Notes under the pieces: generated by a model | What the model saw: only the letters and a program-made list of their open reading frames with translations | The model's database searches: none | Told to the model about the DNA's origin: nothing | Shown here: one piece after another, positions 60,401 through 64,000 of the stretch | Position numbering within the stretch: the first letter of the stretch is position 1 | Layout: each line of letters opens with the position of its first letter | Translations under genes and position numbers: made by a program | Source: Sipunculus nudus | Taxonomy: Eukaryota > Annelida > Sipuncula > Golfingiida > Sipunculidae | Reading direction: 5' to 3' | Assembly (NCBI GenBank): GCA_026874595.1 | Contig: CM049312.1 | Location: 54,379,429 to 54,443,428, forward strand | DNA: 64,000 nt

Positions 60401-63270
60401 CTGAATTTGTTGATAAGGATATTTTTATGAGCTTTTTCAAAATATAGGTCCTGTGACCTTAACCCTTGACCTTGTGACCAAAAAGTCTGAGAACTTACCT
60501 TCCTTGAAATTACTGCATTAAAATTATCATTACAGTGGGTGCAGTTGCCTTGACCTCTCTCACCAGGTAACCTCAAAATATACAGATTTATTCCACATTG
60601 GGCAGGTAAGCCATGTGTGAAAGATAGAAGGTTTGGCATGAAAGTTTGATTTACAAAGCATCCACAGTCTAAGTATCCACAGTCTTTTTAAAGATATGGG
60701 GAATTTAACCTTCACATTTGACCTCACTGAGCCTGGACCCCGCAATCAAAATGATTCTTATTTTAGTGGTGAGTCATTTATAAATCGAGTTTGAAGCCAA
60801 TTCTTCGTCAAACCAGAGATATAGTCCATAAACATATCTGTCAATGGATGAGCCCTAGCTGTTACCTTGATGTTTGACCTTGTGACCTCAAATTCAATTA
60901 GGTTCTTAACTTTTGCAGGTGAGCAATATCTGGAAGATGGAAGGTTTGGGATGAAAAGTTTGGCTTAAAATGCATCAACAATCTTTTTAAATGAGTAGGT
61001 CTTTTGACCTTGACCTTTGACCTGATGACCCCAAAATCATTAGATTCTTGCTTTAGTGGTGTGCAATACTTAAGTAAAGTTAGAAATCCATATGTCAGTC
61101 CAAACTAGAGTTATCATTTGAAACAAATTTGTAGATGGACGGATAAACAGACGGACAGATGGACAGGGTGATTACTATAGAGCATCCACTTATGATCAAT
61201 AAACACACCAGGTTTCGTTACACTTGATGAAACCACAGCTGAGAATTGAGAAACTGACATGATTACTCTCATTTTATAGTCTAAAAAATAGAAAACAAAT
61301 CATAACAATTAGAATAAAATACAGGTAGCGCCACCAGTGTTTGGCAACTGACAAAACTAGTATGGTCAATATTCAAGGCAAGATTCATGACAATCCATTC
61401 ATTAAGTATCAATATACTGAAAGATTTTATCAAATATTTAATTATTCTGGGGGTACTTTCAAGCCCCATAGCTTGGAGGATATAGGTCACAATGACCAAA
61501 TTTCAGGTTTCCTAGGAGATTTTTATTGACCTCTATGGTCTATATATACTTAGAAGCTTCTAGGGTCAACGGTTACTATTTGTGCCTTGCTAATGGATGG
61601 ATCATGCAGCTGAGCTAAAAACAGTGTGATAATTTATCTGTCACCTGGTGACTATACATGCATTTAAATTTACATCAATTTTAGCATTATCATGGGTTGA
61701 ACACCTTTATCTTAAAGAAACACAAGGTAAAAGTACTTACCAGAATGATTACACCAAGAGGTACCAGCCTGGATGAGAAAGAACAATAGACAAAGATGGA
61801 ATAGTTGATAAGACCCCCATCAATCTGACAGTCATCTGTGGTCCTCATGAAGTGACAGATATCTGTCACATTCAGACTGTGGAAATCCCGGCACTGTCGA
61901 TTACACAGAATCTTGTTCACATTCTGATAGAGGAAATTCTGGAACTGTTATTACAACAGAAGCTTTTTTTCATTCAGACCGTAGAAATTCTGAAATTGTA
62001 ATTACTACAGAAGCTTTTTCAAATTAAGACTGTGGAAATTCTGGAACTGTAATTACAACAGTAGCTTTTTTACATTCAGGATGTGAAAATTCTTGAACTG
62101 AAATTACAACAGAAGCTTTTTCACTTTCAGACTGTGGGAATTCTGGAACTGTAATAACAACAATCTTGTTCCCATTCAGACTGTGGAAATTTTTTAACTG
62201 TAATTACAACAGAACCTTTTTCACATTCAGACTGTGGAAATTCTGGAACTGTAATTACAACAGAATCTTGTTCACATTCAGACAGAGGAAATTCTGGAAT
62301 TGTAATTATAACAGAAGCTTTTTCACATTCACACTGTGGAAATTCTGGAACTGTAATTACTACAGAAGCTTTTTCACATTCAGACTGTGGACATTCTGGA
62401 ACTGTTATTACAACAGAATCCTTTTCATATTCACACTGTGGAAATTCTGTTAATGTAAATACAACAGAAGGCTGAAAAAATATGATGTCACCACACAAAA
62501 GGTTCATATTTAATATTTTAAGTTTCTTTCTAACTCTAGTGAAATTATACTCACTACATATATTTGAAACAAAGAGAAAATGTAGATTCATGGAACATGG
62601 AAATATTTTTTTAACAAATGTCATTTAACTGGTCTCTAAAGAAAGATAATGTTAAGCAAGTGAATGAAAATTTGATGATCTCAAAACTATATGAAATTAA
62701 TAGAAAATCAAATTATTATGACAGATAATGAGAGAAATAATCTGTTACTTACTCTGACAGATGATGTTCCTTCAGTCATCTTCCATCCTGCATTAATCAG
62801 AACTAAGATTTGTGGTATTAATACAAGGCCACAAGAGAACAAAAGTGAGTCTGACTAATAATGAATTTCAATTTTTAAAGCATAACTTTATATTTTTTTT
62901 TATATTTAGTCACTCATGACATCAAAGAAAAAAAATATACAAATCAGGATGTTGATTCAGTTTGTCATTTAAACTATGGAATTATATATATAATACAGTC
63001 AGCATTAGTATTTACATCTTTATCCAATAAAGGGGACAGACAACATGTTGTTGCCCAAATTTCAATCAGCACATGACAATACTGTAGATAAACCAATCAA
63101 AATTATATGAATAATGAAACAAATAGTTAAACACGTTTAGATTCATTTGACAATATTCACTCAATAAAAGTATGGTATTTTCTATAACATATGCATTTAT
63201 ATAGTTTACCTTAATATCTGAGTTTATAAATTAAATCACCATGACATTTGACAGTGCCTACCTGAGGCAT
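30279..63270 (-). CDS. SLC8B1: Mitochondrial Na+/Ca2+ exchanger NCLX (SLC8B1), complete 17-exon gene
   Basis: NCLX exports Ca2+ from the mitochondrial matrix in exchange for Na+ across the inner membrane. The 17 coding exons run from 63262-63270 down to 30279-30470 and sum to 1,788 nt, 595 aa with no frame break (human NCLX 584). Conserved blocks in order: CRDFHSLNVTDICHF and DDCQIDGG near the N-terminus; alpha-1 repeat GVTLLAFGNGAPDVFSA; GAGVFVTTVVVGAIAV; an acidic cytosolic loop; LTVPLVDYDKEKNNW; alpha-2 repeat LGLTLLAWGNSIGDMVANVA with QQGYPRIGVSACYGGP; and a final hydrophobic hairpin. Exons 5 and 15 end at U12-type donors. Introns hold most of the window's repeats, with intron 15 about 14 kb. 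The start ATG (GGAG-ATG) opens a hydrophobic signal-like segment encoded in exon 2. The first two exons rest on phase and splice signals. Confidence 0.93.
31359..31432 (-). CDS. SLC8B1: NCLX coding exon 16
   Basis: Encodes SDLLLGIGIPFTLRGLRSQN then GIIK. The nearest AG acceptor (TATCAG/AATCC) keeps frame; a start six bases later would give a closer family match. Confidence 0.8.
34858..35070 (+). repeat. 5' LTR
   Basis: 213 bp, TGTGGTGATC … TACCACA. AATAAA at 35019-35024. Contains the near-palindrome GGTGGTGTCGCCACC. Confidence 0.95.
35124..37579 (+). pseudogene. gag-pro-RT region of the Gypsy element, frameshifted
   Basis: The likely gag start is ATG 35124. A one-base loss near 35209 moves reading to another frame, which then stays open to 37579. 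Seen in order: gag capsid-like segment; two zinc knuckles from 35834 (CFRCGSTSH… and CAACGKVGHFARQC; the first has an atypical His-Cys spacing); protease active-site Asp in VDSAADAS (about 36155); reverse transcriptase with LDLKSAYHQ and catalytic FIDD (37061-37072). Reading ends in RNase H, where a conserved stretch of roughly 15 residues is missing and the frame shifts, so a small deletion is likely. The element would not express an intact polyprotein from this copy. Confidence 0.9.
37561..39201 (+). pseudogene. RNase H-integrase part of the Gypsy pol
   Basis: Resumes in frame at YSVGELEALACVWSIEKW (RNase H). A His/His/Cys/Cys integrase zinc site follows (from about 38125). The D,D-35-E core has Asp in GIDIVGPY (38323), Asp in VTDHGPQF (38494) and Glu in EVERFN (38602). 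The C-terminal GPNTYVL segment resembles the GPY/F module. Stop at 39201. The catalytic residues are all present, so the visible damage is in gag and RNase H. Confidence 0.9.
39252..39464 (+). repeat. 3' LTR
   Basis: 213 bp, five substitutions from the 5' LTR. Preceded by the polypurine tract AGGGGGGAGAA (39241-39251). AATAAA at 39413-39418. Confidence 0.95.
41871..44844 (-). mobile_element. Second composite family, copy 1, abutting copy 3
   Basis: Starts AACAAGGGACCCATGGGTC then GCTCAGCTG; ends (after GACGGAC repeats) TCAGCTGAGCTAAAAA. The subterminal GCTCAGCTG/CAGCTGAGC pair is inverted. It carries tandem modules about 650-680 bp long (TTTTGATATTAGGCAGTC at about 43900 and 44587; TTTTGATATTAGTCAGTC at about 45089). 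A further partial module runs to 45320. Same plan as the first family with different sequence. Confidence 0.55.
42265..42978. repeat. 356-bp direct tandem duplication
   Basis: TGCATTCATGAATACATTTT at about 42267 recurs at 42623, and the following ~350 bp match closely. Confidence 0.85.
45516..45596 (-). CDS. SLC8B1: NCLX coding exon 15, ends at a U12-type donor
   Basis: Encodes DMVANVAMAQQGYPRIG then VSACYGGPLF. Read-through hits a stop within four codons, so splicing at TTCA/GTATCCTTT is required. Confidence 0.92.
45983..46058 (-). CDS. SLC8B1: NCLX coding exon 14 (alpha repeat 2, first half)
   Basis: Encodes TFGIVFNISNAVLGLTLLAW then GNSIG, the alpha-2 ion-binding core. Confidence 0.93.
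46210..46402 (-). repeat. Terminal fragment of the second composite family
   Basis: Ends GATCGCTATAGCTCAG…CAGCTGAGCTAAAAAA, the same terminus as at 44844 and 59482. Lies between NCLX exons 13 and 14. Confidence 0.6.
46449..46526 (-). CDS. SLC8B1: NCLX coding exon 13
   Basis: 26 codons: VFAYVGFIVGILWIQAISTE then IVNILQ, a membrane helix leading into alpha repeat 2. Confidence 0.92.
47040..48030 (+). repeat. ~26-bp minisatellite in NCLX intron 12, interrupted by a SINE
   Basis: Degenerate unit CTTATCTAAGGGTGATGGAA plus about six bases, about 25 copies after 47358 and a few before 47160. Confidence 0.85.
47180..47350 (+). repeat. tRNA-derived SINE inside the minisatellite
   Basis: A-box-like region from 47182 and B-box GGTTCGATCCCC (47232-47243), then a tail with CTCCGAGTTCTCTGGTTTCC. 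Confidence 0.65.
48145..48266 (-). CDS. SLC8B1: NCLX coding exon 12
   Basis: Encodes LGGVFPVWALMIIIGVTFF and FEEPPVYHW. Acceptor TTCCAG/CTGC, donor CACTGG/GTAAAT. Confidence 0.9.
48640..49290 (+). repeat. ~38-bp minisatellite in NCLX intron 11
   Basis: About 17 units of AGCTGTGTGATGTAGTGCAG plus GCTGCTCTGTTTATTGAC-like sequence. Confidence 0.85.
49333..49471 (-). CDS. SLC8B1: NCLX coding exon 11
   Basis: Encodes AVPCIFLTLTVPLVDYDKEK then NNWNKPLGLLL and a helix, matching the family's TVPVVD…W..PL segment. Confidence 0.92.
49631..49807. mobile_element. 177-bp MITE, TA-flanked
   Basis: Begins TA/CAGTGAAACCTGTGTTATAA and ends ATTCCACAG/TA. The ends form imperfect inverted repeats (CAGTGAAACCTGT against CTGTGGAATCTGT). 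Probably Tc1/mariner/pogo-related. Lies between NCLX exons 10 and 11. Confidence 0.65.
49973..50112 (-). CDS. SLC8B1: NCLX coding exon 10
   Basis: Encodes DEKGPTEAKSND … WEEFFVAVYPIDVEGWPEKG, the loop before the second membrane domain. Acceptor TTTTTAG/ATG, donor CAAAG/GTATAC. Confidence 0.87.
50706..50729 (+). repeat. Poly-C run of 24 nt
   Basis: C homopolymer in NCLX intron 9. Confidence 0.9.
50843..50938 (-). CDS. SLC8B1: NCLX coding exon 9 (acidic loop)
   Basis: Encodes VQVLQEFPEDPGEPTFTAVQ and PESQPENEEPK of the poorly conserved central loop. Frame requires acceptor TATTCAG/CTGTTC and not the second AG eight bases on. Confidence 0.82.
52165..52269 (-). CDS. SLC8B1: NCLX coding exon 8
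   Basis: Encodes GYIIMYVFYVIVVVVGR and a basic segment (HQYQRKKKG) entering the central loop. Acceptor TTTTGCAG/GG, donor TGTCT/GTGAGT. Confidence 0.9.
52852..53019 (-). CDS. SLC8B1: NCLX coding exon 7
   Basis: Encodes GAGVFVTTVVVGAIAV, RPFLRDVIFYMIAVFMTFVY and a following helix. Acceptor CGACTAG/GGGC, donor CAGTTG/GTTAGT. Confidence 0.93.
54622..54733 (-). CDS. SLC8B1: NCLX coding exon 6 (alpha repeat 1)
   Basis: Encodes GVTLLAFGNGAPDVFSAIAA, the ion-binding core of alpha-1. Donor GTTAG/GTATGT. The exon starts right after CTCTCAA if frame is kept. Confidence 0.92.
54734..55485 (-). other. SLC8B1: U12-type intron 5 of NCLX, apparent AT-AA ends
   Basis: The 5' splice site ATATCCTTT (55485-55477) is a perfect U12 AT-type donor. 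A branch-site-like ACCTTGAC lies at 54752-54745, its A 12 nt from the exon. Keeping frame and the conserved NIA-GVT junction puts the 3' end at …CTCTCAA, i.e. AT-AA. Using the next AG shifts frame by one. Confidence 0.75.
55265..55330 (-). repeat. tRNA-derived SINE head
   Basis: On the minus strand GGTGCCATAATGGTTAGAGC (A-box region) then GGTTTGAATCCC (B-box, 55281-55270). Lies in the U12-type intron 5 of NCLX. Confidence 0.6.
55486..55543 (-). CDS. SLC8B1: NCLX coding exon 5, ends at a U12-type donor
   Basis: Encodes FCASSVVIAKTLRLSDNIA at the start of alpha repeat 1. The acceptor is ATTTCAG/TTTTTG. The 3' edge is ATTGCA/ATATCCTTT, with no GT available in frame. Confidence 0.88.
55711..59482 (-). 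mobile_element. Second composite family, copy 2, with ~340-bp modules
   Basis: Starts AACAAGTGACCCAGGGGTC…GCTCAGCTG; ends TCAGCTGAGCTAAAAA. Modules read TATTCTGGGGGGTACTTC … GTGCCCTGTTAACAGATGAC … GGTGGCGCCACC … ATCCATGCAAAGAATCATGG. Exact palindromes at 56914, 57251, 58431, 58769 and 59106. A (GACA)n run lies at about 59390-59430. Open frames here repeat with the modules. Confidence 0.6.
55848..58900. repeat. 1,531-bp tandem duplication inside the element
   Basis: 55848-57370 and 57379-58900 run in parallel 1,531 bp apart. The first ~700 bp differ by only a few bases. Confidence 0.85.
59780..59832 (-). CDS. SLC8B1: NCLX coding exon 4
   Basis: Encodes LVWLLFLFVFLAVTADDF, a membrane helix. 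Acceptor GTTTCAG/TTAG, donor GATTT/GTGAGT. Confidence 0.9.
60371..61622 (-). mobile_element. Second composite family, copy 3
   Basis: Left end GAACCCATGGGTC…GCTCAGCTGA, right end CAGCTGAGCTAAAAA. Carries the TGACCTTTGACCT motif (61011-61023) and a degenerate palindrome GGTAGCGCCACC near 61325. Lies between NCLX exons 3 and 4. Confidence 0.5.
61741..61923 (-). CDS. SLC8B1: NCLX coding exon 3
   Basis: Acceptor CTATCAG/AATG and donor ATTCTG/GTAAGT, 61 codons. Encodes CNRQCRDFHSLNVTDICHF, DDCQIDGGLINYS and the start of the first membrane segment. Its 5' part is one unit of the adjacent 51-bp array. Confidence 0.9.
61869..62473 (-). repeat. 51-bp minisatellite overlapping NCLX exon 3
   Basis: Units start at 61869, 61920, 61971, 62022, 62073, 62124, 62173, 62224, 62275, 62326, 62377 and 62428: a strict 51-bp period with one 49-bp unit. 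The first unit is coding sequence of NCLX exon 3; the splice acceptor lies in the second. Most intronic units stay open in one minus-strand frame (17-residue unit like SVVITVPEFPQSECEKA). Confidence 0.9.
62753..62854 (-). CDS. SLC8B1: NCLX coding exon 2 (signal-like segment)
   Basis: Acceptor CATTATTAG/TCAGAC and donor GTCAGA/GTAAGT, 34 codons. Encodes the hydrophobic stretch LLFSCGLVLIPQILVLINA, a plausible signal or targeting sequence. Confidence 0.6.
63262..63270 (-). CDS. SLC8B1: NCLX coding exon 1 (start codon)
   Basis: ATG CCT CAG then donor GTAGGC. No in-frame upstream ATG before a TGA; a two-codon uORF (ATG TAC TAA, 63324-63332) lies upstream in another frame. Confidence 0.55.
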
Positions 63271-64000
63271 CTCCTGGTTGTTAGTATTATCCTCAGTCAA
63301 TGTGTCTGACTCAGGCAGCTTATTTAGTACATTGATTTTATTGATCAGTCATACACCCCTCAAATGGTACTTTGCACTGCTGTAATTTATGGCTGTCACC
63401 AGGTTTATTTTTTACCTGATGTGACAATAACAACATGCAGGTGACCAAGATAAAAATTATCTTATACAAGCATCAAATGGTAATGATGACTTAAGCCATT
63501 TTTGGAAATATGTAAATTTAAAATCTGAGCTTAATTCTCTTGTCCAGGTGACAAAAAAACACTAATATAGCCATTGACTTATCTTTATAGTTAAGAAATG
63601 GCCTACAGGTGGTGCTCATTAATATATTATCTGACTGAAAGACATTACATGCGTTAGGCCAAAAAAAAAAGTATGGTTCTCTGGCACATTTTTTCAGAAA
63701 CCAGTGCAGGTTGGCGATATTTTATTTAACCCCTTTTTTTGTATGTTTGGAAAAAAAATCATATGATCAAGGAAAAGCATGAAAATAACAGAATTATTTT
63801 GCTAACCAGGCAAAAGCACTACAAAATAAAGGAAATCATATCAAAATTGTATTACTTCATCTTCTTGAAAGATGAGAATCAAAATAAAAATTTTTGATGA
63901 AGGGGGATAAAATGGATGCGGGCTATCCTACCTTTAATTAGATTTTGGCCTTATGTTTTCTTTTTTCCTTTTATATGCAGAAATAACAGACATATCTAAG
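63271..64000. other. 5' UTR and upstream flank of NCLX
   Basis: AT-rich; a two-codon uORF at 63324-63332. No further gene seen to the right edge. Confidence 0.45.

Noticed and set aside
62127-62624. 165-codon minus-strand frame as an independent gene
   Set aside because: It is the 51-bp minisatellite inside an NCLX intron; kept only as a finding.

Overview
The window looks like AT-rich nuclear DNA from a bivalve or closely related mollusc. The basis is compact multi-exon animal genes, abundant dinucleotide repeats and long poly-C/poly-G runs, tRNA-derived SINEs, and many non-autonomous composite elements built from tandem modules. It is not prokaryotic, and I see no rRNA, functional tRNA gene or CRISPR array. 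The species is inferred from sequence style only.

Three protein-coding genes can be assembled exon by exon, all on the minus strand. (1) MTFP1, mitochondrial fission process protein 1, has three exons (8657-12022, 169 aa). (2) A stathmin-family gene has three exons (22204-23314, 164 aa). (3) SLC8B1/NCLX, the mitochondrial Na+/Ca2+ exchanger, has 17 coding exons over 33 kb (30279-63270). Its exons join in phase throughout to a 595-residue product with both alpha repeats. Two NCLX introns have perfect U12-type 5' splice sites: ATATCCTTT after exon 5 and GTATCCTTT after exon 15. MTFP1 and NCLX both act at the mitochondrial inner membrane; nothing beyond proximity links them here.

Layout: a decayed pogo/Tigger-like transposase with a C-terminal PHD finger (0.27-2.6 kb); a 144-bp tandem array rich in nuclear-receptor-type DR1 sites (3.4-5 kb); MTFP1 and its upstream region (8.6-12.3 kb); a 1.7-kb TIR DNA transposon (14.87-16.58 kb); a 4.4-kb composite element holding a 140/280-bp dimeric satellite (16.97-21.42 kb); stathmin (22.2-23.3 kb); a second composite element (24.8-28.8 kb); then NCLX to the right end. 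NCLX introns carry most of the other repeats. These are minisatellites of 26, about 38 and 51 bp, SINEs, a MITE, a 1,531-bp tandem duplication, and in the 14-kb U12-type intron 15 a three-level nest. There a Ty3/Gypsy LTR retrotransposon (34858-39464, TSD CCATC) sits inside a TA-flanked TIR transposon (34527-40806), itself inside a composite element (31877-41870).

The most unusual signals are four. First, the 12-bp palindrome GGTGGCGCCACC occurs 14 times exactly, across otherwise dissimilar repeat families. Second, the composite elements share a Helentron/HINE ('pearl')-like plan and all lie in one orientation. Third, NCLX has two U12-type introns, one best read as AT-AA. Fourth, a 51-bp intronic minisatellite appears derived from the adjacent NCLX exon, with the splice acceptor inside one unit.
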